DNA of 64,000 nucleotides from Pedobacter sp. R20-19 (GCF_000708265.2 NZ_JCKI01000005.1:248001-312000), one strand, 5' to 3'. Positions 35,372 through 44,956 are shown, counted from the stretch's first letter. Translations and numbers: made by a program. Notes: generated from the letters alone by a model not told the origin.

Positions 35372-35775
35372 TAGCTCAAACTTTTTCCTGCACGTCTTAA
35401 TACCATCTTTATTCTTGCCTCTAATTCTGCCGGGTTAAAGGGCTTAACAACGAAATCATCCGCACCCGCATCAAGACATTTAATACGCTTATCAGAACTT
35501 TCTTCACCTGATAAAATCATGATCGGGAGGGAACTGAAAAAATCACTTACTTTAAGTTGCTCTATTAATTGAAGTCCGTTCATGTTTGGCGTATTCAGAT
35601 CCGAAATAATTAAGTCTGGAATGTTTCCACCTTGTAAAAAGGCTAAAGCACTCAGGCCATCCGGTCTAATATCTATACGATAATTTACGTTAAGAATTTC
35701 GTCAAGTACGGCTTGCATGAATTCATCATCTTCCACAAGGAGGATGTGTATGCTGGGATTATTAATTTTACTCAT
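35371..35775 (-). CDS. Single-domain response regulator (receiver only)
   Basis: A 134-residue CheY-like protein with acidic residues in ILLVEDDEF, phosphoacceptor D59 (LIISDLNTPNMNG), switch Ser in MILSGEES and the Lys loop DDFVVKPFNP. It has no output domain, so it must act through protein contact. Its stop shares one base with the start codon of the sugar transferase, whose N-terminus looks like a receiver without Asp. The arrangement suggests that phosphorylated receiver meets pseudo-receiver to tune polysaccharide priming. The two hybrid kinases on either side are possible phosphate donors. The coupling is seen; the control idea is inferred. Confidence 0.93.
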   Translation of the reverse strand: MSKINNPSIHILLVEDDEFMQAVLDEILNVNYRIDIRPDGLSALAFLQGGNIPDLIISDLNTPNMNGLQLIEQLKVSDFFSSLPIMILSGEESSDKRIKCLDAGADDFVVKPFNPAELEARIKMVLRRAGKSLS

Positions 35776-36395
35776 TTGGAAGGGACGTATTATAGAGTTT
35801 TTTTCAGATAAATGCCAAAAAGAGTTAAGTGTAAAGTAGTGATAAATAATAAGTTAGTCTCAAACTGATTTTAGTTATCTGGATCAACTAAATGTGTAAT
35901 GTAAATAAATACATTTAAAATCTGAAAATCCTATTAACTTTTTCTGTTTTACTACAATAATAAGGAAAAATTACTCGTTAATCTTTGAATTATTCCGCTA
36001 AGGAGTAATATACTTTCTTGTAGTTGTTAAGTATATTCATTTACTAGCAAACTTATTGATTACAAAGTTATGCTTGCTTCATAAAAAATATATTTATTAA
36101 AAGAATCTGTTTGATTGGTATTTTAAAAGTTAAAAATAATACTAATAAAAAACCTTAAAAGCTAACTTTCTTGTTTATTGTCAAATATTGATTAAATAGA
36201 TTAAAATGAACAAAAAGATATTCAGCTAATGACTAAAATGCTACTAAATTTAAATTCAGAACCTTGTGCACTGCTTTAACCTTTTTCAGAAACACTTAGT
36301 GCATAATTTTTTGGGTAGTATAGCAGAATTATATTCTTTAAATTCTGATTTCACTGGTATTTTTATAAATTTAGACATCTTTCAATCATCTATTA
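35776..36395. other. AT-rich 620-base gap between divergent receiver and hybrid kinase genes
   Basis: Both strands are full of stops and no ORF of note, RNA gene or strong hairpin was found. It must contain the promoters for the receiver/transferase pair to the left and the kinase to the right. The length is unusual for this compact window, so a small RNA or large regulatory region is possible. Confidence 0.5.
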
Positions 36396-38231
36396 ATGGA
36401 AAACAATTTTTTATCCCTTAGTCTTGCGCAATTAAACAGACTTTTTCCTTGCTTTTTGTTAATAGATTCAAATTCAAACATCATTCAAATGGGTGAGGTA
36501 TTGAAAGTACAATGCGGAGATTGTATTGGTGGAAGATTTTCTGATCATTTTGAACGATTTAATCAAGAAGTTGCAGGCAATGATACCAAGATTTCTTCAA
36601 AAGATATAAATGGATGGGTGACTGGAAAATGGGAAGAATTTGATAATGGAAACTCATTTCTGTTTGCCGGAGAAAAATTTTTGCTAAACAATAGTCAGGA
36701 AATGATTACGGCTGATCCAGCGATTCAAAAATCATCAGACATAAAAGAACTTTTTCTTGTCAATATAAGTCATGAGATTAGAACACCTATGAATGCAATC
36801 ATTAGCATGACTGGTCAGCTCTCTAAAACCATGCTTACCGATGAACAGGATTATTTTATACAGACCATACAAACGGCATCAAAAAATCTTCTATTAATCT
36901 TTGACGATATTTTGGATCTTTCAAAAATTGACGCTGGAAAATTGGATCTAAAACATGTTGGTTTCAATCTTCCTCAGGTTTTTTCTGAAGCCATGGAATT
37001 AATGATAAATCAAGCTGAAAAAAAAGGTTTAGAAATCGATTATATTCTTCCAAACGAGATTAATATTGCTCCGGTATTAATGGGTGATCCTCATAGAATC
37101 AACCAGGTGATAATGAACTTATTGAGCAATGCCATTAAATTTACAGAAAAAGGTTCTGTATCACTAACTGCTTTTGTTTTAAAAGATGACGATAACAGCC
37201 AGGAAATTGAAATTTTAGTGAGGGATTCAGGAATCGGAATGGAGCCGGAATTTGTAAACCGTATTTTCGATAATTTCAGCCAGGAACATGAATCCCTAAC
37301 CCGTCAATATAGTGGGATAGGCTTGGGATTGAGCATTTCACAGAAACTAGTTGCTCAAATGGGCGGGCATTTCAAGGTGGAAAGTAAAAAGGGGATAGGT
37401 TCTGCGATTTCTTTTGTAATTAAATTACCAAAGGGAACAGATAAGAATCTGGTGAAAGAGGTAAAATCTAATTACAATGAAGATTTATTTGCTGGTAGAA
37501 AAATCCTGATTGTTGATGATAATGAAACAAACAGACTAGTTGCCAGTACAATTTTATTAAGCTATGGTTCGCAGGTATTAAATGCAGAGCATGGAGAAAT
37601 GGCTCTTGAAATGGTAAAAGAAAGTGCATATGATATTATTCTGATGGATATTCAGATGCCTGTACTTGATGGATATGAAACCACCAGGATATTGAGGCAA
37701 CGGGGATACCCTGGCACAATCATCGCCCTTACGGCTTCTGTGGTTTCGGGAGAAAGGGAAAGGTGTATTGCTGCAGGAATGGATGATTACCTGACCAAGC
37801 CTATTAATGAAGAAATTCTCGTGGACGTAATAGATAGCTGGATGAAGAAAATACAGATTCATATTTCAGAACCTATGCTTATTGAACCATTATATAGTTT
37901 AGATGGCCTTAGGATAATTAGTAAAGGAAGAGAAGATTTCGTAACTAAAATGATTGAGTTGTTTTGTGTGCAAGTTCCTGAAGCCTTAAATAATCTTAAT
38001 GCCTCTTTCAGGGAAAATGATCTTCCCCAGGTTTCAAAATTAGCGCATAAATTAAAATCCACAATAGATCATCTTGAAATCAAATCTATTCGCAGTACCA
38101 TCAGAAATATTGAAGAGTTGAGCGAAAACGTAAGTAGGGCAGAGCTAATTTTAATGATTGATGAGGTTAATCATGTGCTTAACCAGGTACTTGATGAATT
38201 ACAGTTAGAAATAAAAGAAAGATGCCAATAG
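36396..38231 (+). CDS. Hybrid sensor histidine kinase with receiver and HPt
   Basis: A 611-residue soluble kinase. The N-terminal 100 residues are PAS-like (FLLIDSNSNIIQMGEVLKVQCGDCIGGRF), with two close cysteines that could bind a ligand or metal. HisKA follows (about 115-180, LVNISHEIRTPMNAIISM), then HATPase (VIMNLLSNAIKFTEKG, IGLGLSISQKL), a receiver (about 365-485, ILIVDDNETNRLV, IILMDIQMPVLDGYE, DDYLTKP) and a C-terminal HPt (KLAHKLKSTIDHL). A full internal relay is present. It is divergent from the receiver and sugar-transferase pair and convergent with the glycosyltransferase at 38323, so a role in exopolysaccharide control is likely but unproven. Confidence 0.95.
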   Translation: MENNFLSLSLAQLNRLFPCFLLIDSNSNIIQMGEVLKVQCGDCIGGRFSDHFERFNQEVAGNDTKISSKDINGWVTGKWEEFDNGNSFLFAGEKFLLNNSQEMITADPAIQKSSDIKELFLVNISHEIRTPMNAIISMTGQLSKTMLTDEQDYFIQTIQTASKNLLLIFDDILDLSKIDAGKLDLKHVGFNLPQVFSEAMELMINQAEKKGLEIDYILPNEINIAPVLMGDPHRINQVIMNLLSNAIKFTEKGSVSLTAFVLKDDDNSQEIEILVRDSGIGMEPEFVNRIFDNFSQEHESLTRQYSGIGLGLSISQKLVAQMGGHFKVESKKGIGSAISFVIKLPKGTDKNLVKEVKSNYNEDLFAGRKILIVDDNETNRLVASTILLSYGSQVLNAEHGEMALEMVKESAYDIILMDIQMPVLDGYETTRILRQRGYPGTIIALTASVVSGERERCIAAGMDDYLTKPINEEILVDVIDSWMKKIQIHISEPMLIEPLYSLDGLRIISKGREDFVTKMIELFCVQVPEALNNLNASFRENDLPQVSKLAHKLKSTIDHLEIKSIRSTIRNIEELSENVSRAELILMIDEVNHVLNQVLDELQLEIKERCQ

Positions 38232-38322
38232 CCAATTAATGATATCCCATCTATGGTTAATTGGTGTTCCCTGAGGTTGGTTTATATGGGTAATATACTG
38301 ATCTATTAAGATTTTATAATTC

Positions 38323-39054
38323 TTAACGAATAAGATTTCTATAGTATTTAGCTAAAAAATCAGAAATCCTTTTTCCTAATAAAAAGTTGGCTAATTTGCC
38401 TAATGGGCTGTAAGATGAATGCTGTAGCCATGAAGCCGCGAAATGATGAATGCTATAAGTATTTTTGGTGATATTTATTTTTAGTGTCTTCCAACTTTTC
38501 GGACTAAAATAATCGCTCGGATAAATCGTGCAATAGTCTGGCAAGACTTGTAAAGTATTATCTGTTTTAAGTGTTTTTTTTGCCTTCATGAAAGCTGTTA
38601 TACTCTCTGTATTTGGATTGAGATCTAAGGCTCCACTAGCCTTGTAAAAGCTTCTGTTATTATAATAGGAAATTAAGTCATTAATCCAGGAGCCTTCCTT
38701 AATGCTTCCCATAATTGCGGATGACAATAAAAAATTATCTTCAAATCCTGTAAAAGCGACATTGGTAAGCATTGTATCATCCAATGGTTTTAGAAATTCC
38801 ACATCGGTATCCAGGTAAATACCGCCTATCGTTTTAAGCGCATATAATCGGCAAACATCAGACACAAATGCAAATTTACGTTCATGATATGCTTCTCTGG
38901 AATATTGATATAGGTTAACATCAAATTTTTCCTCATTCCAAACCATAATTTCATACTCAGGAAGATAACGATTCCATGAGGCCAGACATTTTAATACGAG
39001 ATCAGGCATTTCTCCTTTTCCAAACCAGCAGTAGTGTATAATTTTGGGTATCAT
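38323..39054 (-). CDS. Glycosyltransferase of the DXD sugar-binding (OCH1-like) family
   Basis: A 243-residue enzyme. IPKIIHYCWFGKGEMPDLVLKCLASWNRYLPEYEIMVWNE is the typical start of this capsular polysaccharide transferase family. GGIYLDTDVEFLKPLD holds the D-x-D metal/nucleotide-sugar motif, and FAFVSDVCRLYALKTIGG is the conserved helix before it. The HHFAASW near the end is also family-typical. It is the last gene of the exopolysaccharide operon and overlaps the flippase gene by four bases. Donor and acceptor sugars are unknown. Confidence 0.92.
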   Translation of the reverse strand: MIPKIIHYCWFGKGEMPDLVLKCLASWNRYLPEYEIMVWNEEKFDVNLYQYSREAYHERKFAFVSDVCRLYALKTIGGIYLDTDVEFLKPLDDTMLTNVAFTGFEDNFLLSSAIMGSIKEGSWINDLISYYNNRSFYKASGALDLNPNTESITAFMKAKKTLKTDNTLQVLPDYCTIYPSDYFSPKSWKTLKINITKNTYSIHHFAASWLQHSSYSPLGKLANFLLGKRISDFLAKYYRNLIR

Positions 39055-40577
39055 TGTATAACTTTCCTTTTTAATTTTTGGTAAACTTCGTATAATTCTG
39101 TACGCTCAAACTTAATTATAAGAGAAATTAAGAAAAGTATTACGCCAATAATCACACTATTGGTTAAAAACGTCATCCAGGAATCAATTGTAAACAAATT
39201 TAGTTTCTTCCAGCCGTATGCGATTAGTAAAAGCAGCATAAATCCAGCAAGACCTTTAATTATTTTGATAAAAAAATACCATCGCTTTTCTTCTAGACAG
39301 TATGCTGCATACAGTGGCGTAAAAGTTAGGTGGCTAAATACACCACTAATTAATGCTGCAACAGGTATAGCGTATACCCCTAAGTTACTGTACAAGCAAA
39401 GAATTATAACTAAAACATAATTTAAAACAGAAATAAAAATCCCCCAAACAGAGGCCATTTTTAATTTATTTGTGATGACAAAAACATGATATACAGTTTC
39501 TACGGTTCCGTGAACAATAAAGGGCACAAGCGTAATAACAGAAAGAATATGCAGCCCTCTGGCATCTTGAGTGGGCAACCACAGACGGAAAAAATCTTCT
39601 CCATAAACAAAGAAGACAGCCAATGGGACTAAAACCACTAAAAATATGGCTTTAAATGACTGATCTAAAGTTTGCTTTAACTTAGCCATATCGTTTCGGG
39701 CATAAGCCTTAAACATTTCTGGTAAAAATATAGGAACAATAATTCCAAGAAGGATATAAATTGCATTGGGGATAAATTTGGTGAGAGACAAAAAACCCAT
39801 ACCTGATGCACCAAAAAAGTGATTGGCAATCAATAAATCCAATTGTGTGTTGATTACATTGGACAGGGCCATAATCGAATTCCAGATTCCAGCGCCAACA
39901 ACTATAGATAATGTACTTTTTGAAAAGAAAGCCCAATCAATAGCGATTTCTGGCAGTAGTTTTTTGGTAAGCCTATAGTTTGCAATGAGTGTATAGAGCG
40001 ATAGGATGGCTGTAACCAAACCCAGAAAATAAATTTTAGGTGTGAAAAAATAAAATAGCAGTATGATAGTGCCAAGTTTTATAATATTAGAAGCAATATT
40101 AATGTATGCTAACTTGTCAAATCTATTGAGGGCAAATGCTGTTACAGAAAAAACTGCCGATGATACATTGATGATTAAACTAATAAACATGAAAATAAAA
40201 AGCAATCTTACATCTGCAAACAAAGGGGTTGGAATGTCGAGAATATGGCTAATGAAATAGCAGAATAATGCACTTACGAGAATGAAAAAGAAAGAAATTA
40301 GCAAGTTGCCAAATAGTATGGAATTGAAATAGGTATTTACCGCTTTAATTTCTTTTTTTTCTAAACTTATGGTAATATACCGACTCGACATCGAATTCAA
40401 TGCGGTAGTTATAATTCCGGCATACATGATAAAGTTATTGGTTAATGGAAAAAAACCATAAGCCTCTTTACCCAAATGCGCTACAATATAGGGAGTTAAA
40501 AAGAAAGAAATTCCGATGCCGGAAAGGGCACTAAAAAGGTTGGAAACCAGGTTGATTACAAAGCGTCTTCTATCCAT
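39051..40577 (-). CDS. Wzx-type polysaccharide flippase
   Basis: A 508-residue integral membrane protein with about 12-14 hydrophobic segments, starting RRRFVINLVSNLFSALSGIGISFFLTPYIVAHLGKEAYGFFPL, the usual opening of PST/MATE-like oligosaccharide flippases. In the Wzx/Wzy pathway it turns lipid-linked repeat units to the periplasmic face. It overlaps the next glycosyltransferase gene by four bases. Its own start is divergent from the TTG-started glycosyltransferase at 40691. Together with the polymerase-like gene at 44937 and the Wzc-like gene at 46410 it indicates a Wzx/Wzy-dependent polysaccharide. Confidence 0.93.
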   Translation of the reverse strand: MDRRRFVINLVSNLFSALSGIGISFFLTPYIVAHLGKEAYGFFPLTNNFIMYAGIITTALNSMSSRYITISLEKKEIKAVNTYFNSILFGNLLISFFFILVSALFCYFISHILDIPTPLFADVRLLFIFMFISLIINVSSAVFSVTAFALNRFDKLAYINIASNIIKLGTIILLFYFFTPKIYFLGLVTAILSLYTLIANYRLTKKLLPEIAIDWAFFSKSTLSIVVGAGIWNSIMALSNVINTQLDLLIANHFFGASGMGFLSLTKFIPNAIYILLGIIVPIFLPEMFKAYARNDMAKLKQTLDQSFKAIFLVVLVPLAVFFVYGEDFFRLWLPTQDARGLHILSVITLVPFIVHGTVETVYHVFVITNKLKMASVWGIFISVLNYVLVIILCLYSNLGVYAIPVAALISGVFSHLTFTPLYAAYCLEEKRWYFFIKIIKGLAGFMLLLLIAYGWKKLNLFTIDSWMTFLTNSVIIGVILFLISLIIKFERTELYEVYQKLKRKVIQ

Positions 40578-40690
40578 ATAAACTGACTTACTAAAGTACT
40601 GGTTTTTATTTAATTTATAGAAGCGCTTAAAAGGTTTGTAATAATTTTCTATTTTAGTCCTCGCGCATCAGATTCATAAAATAAATCAAA

Positions 40691-41440
40691 TTGGAACCAC
40701 TCGTATCGATTATTGTACCCTGCTATAATTCTTCAAAGTTTATTAGGGCTACCTTAAATTCTATTATTGCTCAGGATTATAAATCATGGGAATTGATCAT
40801 CATCGACGATCAATCAACAGATAACACTTGTACCATCGTAGAAGATTTTGCCAGTAAGTATAGCAACATACAATTTATTTCTTTGCCCGAAAATAAAGGG
40901 GTTTCAAATGCCAGAAACCTGGGCATGAGCAAATCGAAAGGAAAGTATATTGCTTTTTTAGATAGTGATGATATCTGGCTGGAAAATAAGCTGAGCCGAC
41001 AAGTAGAATATATGGAAGATAAAATGCTCACCATGACTTTTTGTGCTTATAATAGAATCAACGAGGAAGGAGAAGTTATTTCCGGGGTAACGCCAGCGCC
41101 GTTTACTTATAGCTACCATCAATTGTTATCACATAACGTTATTATTTTTTCAACTTCAATGATATTAAGAAGTGCTATCTGCGATTTAAAATTTTCGAAG
41201 GCGGGTCACGAAGACTGGATTTTTTTCCTTCAGTTGTTTAAGAAATATAAACTGGGATATGGAATTAACGAACCTTTGGCTTTGTACAGAATTAGGAAAG
41301 ATTCGCTCTCTTCCAATAAAATGAAAGCCGTGGTTAAAACCTGGAAAATTTTAAGAGAAAGTGAAAAGATAGGTTTGTTAATGTCTATGTATTATTTCAG
41401 CAGATATGCCGTTTTAACCGTTTTAAAAAGGTTAAGGTAA
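40691..41440 (+). CDS. GT2-family glycosyltransferase (TTG start)
   Basis: A 249-residue GT-A enzyme: PLVSIIVPCYNSSKFIRATLNSIIAQDYKSWELIIIDDQSTDNT, then ENKGVSNARNLGMSKSKGKYIAFLDSDDIWLENKL, with the DSDD nucleotide-sugar motif. GHEDWIFFLQL is the ED base region. The only in-frame start before the fold is TTG at 40691, since a TAA lies at 40682. Weak initiation may be a means of keeping levels low. It is the only gene in the exopolysaccharide locus on the plus strand, divergent from the flippase and ending seven bases before the convergent GT2 gene at 41447. Confidence 0.9.
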   Translation: MEPLVSIIVPCYNSSKFIRATLNSIIAQDYKSWELIIIDDQSTDNTCTIVEDFASKYSNIQFISLPENKGVSNARNLGMSKSKGKYIAFLDSDDIWLENKLSRQVEYMEDKMLTMTFCAYNRINEEGEVISGVTPAPFTYSYHQLLSHNVIIFSTSMILRSAICDLKFSKAGHEDWIFFLQLFKKYKLGYGINEPLALYRIRKDSLSSNKMKAVVKTWKILRESEKIGLLMSMYYFSRYAVLTVLKRLR

Positions 41441-41446
41441 ATGAAG

Positions 41447-42364
41447 TTACCGCTTCAATTTAAACCCTAAATTCTTACTGTTTTTATCATGGGTATAATT
41501 CCATAACAAGCCCCTGATCACCTGTTTTGCAAGAGACAACTGACGCTTAAATATGAATTTCAAAACTGCTTTAGGGCAGGAAATTAGCGTATAATAAATA
41601 GAAAAAAGTATGGTATTTATCAAACCTGTATTTTTCCTCATGAAAAGCATTCTGTTGCGGGTGTGGAAATAGATTTTTAGCGGGCTATCTATACCAACGC
41701 TTATTGATTCTTTGTGGTAAACATGGGTTTTTCCTGTAAACCAAACTTGCTTTCCAATTCTTTTGAATTTTTCACACCAATCCAGCTCTTCATAATATAG
41801 GAAGTAATTTTCGTCCATTAATCCTGCCATTAATACATCTTCTTTGCGGCACATTACTGCAGCACCATGGCAATATCCGGTTTGATAACTTTTATTGGCA
41901 TATTGCCCTTTATTCTGGTCCAACTCTCCAATAGTGGAATTTCTGCCAGTAAGGTGATTTACTGGTGTGAAACCTGCATACTGAACCGTATCCTTTCGGT
42001 CGAAATATAACAGTAAGGGAGACAGGAGTCCTATATTTTCATTTTGTTCAAATTCGGCACATAGCGTCTCGATACAATCTGCAGGTAACTCGGTATCGTT
42101 GTTCAGTAAAAACAAATAATCGCCGTGCGCTTGTTTAATTCCCAGGTTATTACCTCCAGCGAAGCCCAGGTTTTCTATGGATTGGATGTATTTAATGTTT
42201 TCAAAGTGAGGTTTAAAAATATGTTCCTGATTTTGTTCTGTTCCATTATCTACAATGATCACTTCAACATTTTTGCCGCTGCAATATTGACTGATTGATT
42301 TAAGTAATTCAATCGTTACTGCTTCCTGACGAAAATTGACGGTGATAATGGAAGTGTTAAACAT
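41447..42364 (-). CDS. GT2-family glycosyltransferase, rhamnosyltransferase-like
   Basis: A 305-residue enzyme with SIITVNFRQEAVTIELLKSI, VIIVDNGTE, ENLGFAGGNNLGIKQAHGDYLFLLNNDTEL and an acceptor region FLYYEELDWCEKFKRIGKQVWF. The NLGFAGGNN and NND motifs are typical of the WbbL-like rhamnosyltransferase group, but the donor sugar cannot be fixed from sequence. A hydrophobic stretch near residue 255 (INTILFSIYYTLISC) may associate it with the membrane. It is transcribed with the other minus-strand polysaccharide genes, 70 bases after the GT at 42435. Confidence 0.92.
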   Translation of the reverse strand: MFNTSIITVNFRQEAVTIELLKSISQYCSGKNVEVIIVDNGTEQNQEHIFKPHFENIKYIQSIENLGFAGGNNLGIKQAHGDYLFLLNNDTELPADCIETLCAEFEQNENIGLLSPLLLYFDRKDTVQYAGFTPVNHLTGRNSTIGELDQNKGQYANKSYQTGYCHGAAVMCRKEDVLMAGLMDENYFLYYEELDWCEKFKRIGKQVWFTGKTHVYHKESISVGIDSPLKIYFHTRNRMLFMRKNTGLINTILFSIYYTLISCPKAVLKFIFKRQLSLAKQVIRGLLWNYTHDKNSKNLGFKLKR

Positions 42365-42434
42365 TTTTGCTGTTTGAAATATTGATGTTATTCTAATTGA
42401 TGAAAATCAGTTAAAATTTATTAAAGACTCGTAA

Positions 42435-43655
42435 CTAATTTTTATTACTGATAATATTACTTTCCACATCATTGATGGCCTGATAAATTTCTTCAGCATT
42501 TTTTGCCCAGGTATGGGTATGTGCAAATTTAATTCGCTCATTGGCCAGCGCTGTGCTATGCTCTATTAAGGCTTTTTCTGCTAAAGTTACATAGTCTTCT
42601 TTCGTTTCGGCCAGGTATACATGCTGCTCAAAAATACTCATGGCTTCTGTTTTCGTAGCAAGAGTCGGTTTACCCATTGCCAGGTATTCGTCTATTTTTC
42701 GGGGATAATTGCCAATGGTAAGCGGATTGATCGTTTGAGGATTTAAACAAACATCAAACCCATTAATGTATGCCGCTAAAGTTTCAGTTCCTTTGCTTCC
42801 TAAAAAGTGCACATTGCTTAATTCATGTAATTCACTTTTTTTGAAATCTTCATCTTCTGGTCCAACCAACACAATGCTCCAGTCTGGCCGTGCCTTTGCA
42901 AGGTGTAAAAGAATCTGTTCATCAAGTCTTATCGATAATATGGCGCCAACATAGCCCAATATCGGGCCTTTAATAACTGAAAGGTCAGCTGGTACTAATA
43001 TATCATCAGCCTGTTTAAATAGTTTAAAGTCACAACCTTGCCCAACATAATAAGAATTTGGATTGTATTTTTTGCAATAATTGGCCAGGAAAACAGAATT
43101 TGCCACGCAAAGATCACTTTTTTCAATTAACTGCGGCTCCAGGTATTCCCCATGATATTGCCAGTAGGGGGTAGCAATAATGTAATCTCTGGAATAATAA
43201 ATACTTATTGCTGGCTTTAAAAGTTCCTTTAAATGAAAACTCCTAAAGATATCGTTGTCATTGAATAATATAAAATCATTGAAATTCAATCTCTTTAATG
43301 AAACATTGATATCTTTGGCAAATTTCTGATTGTTCCATTTATTTAACCAGCGAAAGATGGGCATCACTTTAATCCAGTTGATGGATTCAATAATTATTTT
43401 AGGGTAATAGACCCACAAATTAGGTGCTACTTGTTCCAGTCCTTCTTCTTTACCCGCAATAATCCGCAATCTTTTCTTTACCGATTCAACATTCCTTTGC
43501 TGCAAACTTGTCCTTCTATCTAAAGGAGCATTGATGTATAATACCCGGTTGTTTTTACTAAATTCCATTGCCAGGTCTTTGCAGTTGCTGCCAATAGCTG
43601 TATCCCAGGGTTGCTGGCCTACTATAATGATGTCTCTGTTTTTTAAAATTGACAT
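42435..43655 (-). CDS. GT4/GT-B-type glycosyltransferase
   Basis: A 406-residue GT-B enzyme: DIIIVGQQPWDTAIGSNCKDLAMEFSK at the start, and in the C-terminal Rossmann half KGPILGYVGAILSIRLDEQILLHLAKARPDWSIVLVGP, then NVHFLGSKGTETLAAYINGFDVCLNPQ, and NYPRKIDEYLAMGKPTLAT. The PRKIDEYLAMGKP stretch is the usual E-x7-E-like nucleotide-sugar region. The start resembles TuaH-like teichuronic acid transferases. It begins three bases after a 31-residue membrane miniprotein and is the middle gene of the minus-strand exopolysaccharide operon. Confidence 0.9.
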   Translation of the reverse strand: MSILKNRDIIIVGQQPWDTAIGSNCKDLAMEFSKNNRVLYINAPLDRRTSLQQRNVESVKKRLRIIAGKEEGLEQVAPNLWVYYPKIIIESINWIKVMPIFRWLNKWNNQKFAKDINVSLKRLNFNDFILFNDNDIFRSFHLKELLKPAISIYYSRDYIIATPYWQYHGEYLEPQLIEKSDLCVANSVFLANYCKKYNPNSYYVGQGCDFKLFKQADDILVPADLSVIKGPILGYVGAILSIRLDEQILLHLAKARPDWSIVLVGPEDEDFKKSELHELSNVHFLGSKGTETLAAYINGFDVCLNPQTINPLTIGNYPRKIDEYLAMGKPTLATKTEAMSIFEQHVYLAETKEDYVTLAEKALIEHSTALANERIKFAHTHTWAKNAEEIYQAINDVESNIISNKN

Positions 43656-43658
43656 TGG

Positions 43659-43754
43659 CTACTTTTTTATGGTATGTTTTGAAGTGTTAATACCTTTAAT
43701 AAAACCCAGGATTCCAAAAATTAAGCCTGTAATGGCGAGCAATTCTATTGGCAT
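43659..43754 (-). CDS. 31-residue membrane miniprotein in the exopolysaccharide operon
   Basis: A short frame, MPIELLAITGLIFGILGFIKG followed by INTSKHTIKK, fits exactly between the two neighbouring genes: two bases after the stop of the processive-type GT2 gene and three bases before the ATG of the GT4 gene. Residues 5-20 form one hydrophobic helix, and the tail is basic (Lys/His), favouring a cytoplasmic C-terminus. The tight packing and start-stop spacing argue for a real gene. It may stabilise the GT2 membrane protein or a complex. No family is recognised. Confidence 0.62.
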   Translation of the reverse strand: MPIELLAITGLIFGILGFIKGINTSKHTIKK

Positions 43755-43756
43755 GA

Positions 43757-44956
43757 TTAATTATTGTCTTTTACCGGTTTATTATAATGTGGCGTTGCCA
43801 TAAAAGATTTTTTAGCTTTACCAATGCTAAATAAGGCAATCACCATCCCAATCATTGCTCTCGGAATTTGTAATATAGCCAAATAAAGCCGCTTATCCAT
43901 GTAGAATTTTCGAGGTACAGCTATAAATAATGTGAAACATATACTCAAAAATAAGGTGATCCAAAAGCCATTGCCTGGCCCGATAGGATTAAAAAATGAT
44001 TGGGCAGCCATAATAAATAACAAGGCCAGCAGCAATATTCTGGGTACTAAGAAGGTTTGTAATGTTTTATTGAAAAACTCTGTATTTCCTTTAAATAACT
44101 TCACCAATCCAACCCAGGCATATTCTTTTAAGAACTCTATTTGCGAGGCAATCCATCTCGTTCGCTGATTGGTAAATACCTGCGCATTTTCTACTTTTTC
44201 ATCATAAACAAAAACATCATTTAAATAAGCCACCCTAACTTTATCATTGGCGATGATAAAATCCATTTTTTTATCTTCTCCAACAGTCTCTCCGATACCA
44301 CTTAATATTTGATAAAAATAGAAAAAATCGAAAGCTATTCCCGATCCGATCAGTGCGGCAGACAAGCCCATCACTGCATGACCCTTGCGGTAAATTTGAT
44401 TATTAACTTCTTCATTACAAGCATCTAAAAAAGCAAAACTGCTATCTACATCTTTTGCTGTTCTATGTACCTGAATAACCATATTTCCATTTTGAAAGGA
44501 GTGGTTGATGTAGTGTAAACAATCTAAACCCAATACATTATCAACGTCTAATACCATCGCGATATCAAAACCGTTATTTTTAAGTTTTTCCATAGCGAAG
44601 CTAAGGGCTTTGCCTTTAGTGCTTTTTTCAAAAGAAACTTCGATAACTGTTGCACCCAATTCATTTAAAATAGCATTGGTTTGTGGCAATAACCCGTCAG
44701 CAATTACGATTACTTCAAAGCTTCCGTTATATTGGTGCATAAGTGCAGATTTTACACTTTCGATAATGACTATATTTTCCCGATAGGTTGGAAACAACAG
44801 GGCAATTTTTTTATACTCTTTTGCATCTTTTTTTGATTTTGGTAATGGAAACAGGCCAGCAATGGCGAAAAAAGCCAGATACAGACAATTTATAAGCAGG
44901 TAGATGCCTAAAATCCAGAAAAATAAATTTAAAATATTAAGTATGATTGTTTCCAT
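43757..44956 (-). CDS. Membrane-bound processive-type GT2 glycosyltransferase
   Basis: A 399-residue enzyme like cellulose or hyaluronan synthases in outline. One N-terminal membrane helix (about 5-35), then a GT-A domain with IALLFPTYRENIVIIESVKSAL, VIVIADG, MVLDVDNVLG (D-x-D), GSGIAFDF, GETVGEDKKMDF (ED base) and TNQRTRWIASQ, the Q-x-x-RW motif of processive transferases. Several membrane helices follow from about 305. Its first 20 bases overlap the polymerase-like gene and a miniprotein follows two bases later. It could be an adding or branching enzyme that acts at the membrane. Product unknown. Confidence 0.92.
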   Translation of the reverse strand: METIILNILNLFFWILGIYLLINCLYLAFFAIAGLFPLPKSKKDAKEYKKIALLFPTYRENIVIIESVKSALMHQYNGSFEVIVIADGLLPQTNAILNELGATVIEVSFEKSTKGKALSFAMEKLKNNGFDIAMVLDVDNVLGLDCLHYINHSFQNGNMVIQVHRTAKDVDSSFAFLDACNEEVNNQIYRKGHAVMGLSAALIGSGIAFDFFYFYQILSGIGETVGEDKKMDFIIANDKVRVAYLNDVFVYDEKVENAQVFTNQRTRWIASQIEFLKEYAWVGLVKLFKGNTEFFNKTLQTFLVPRILLLALLFIMAAQSFFNPIGPGNGFWITLFLSICFTLFIAVPRKFYMDKRLYLAILQIPRAMIGMVIALFSIGKAKKSFMATPHYNKPVKDNN

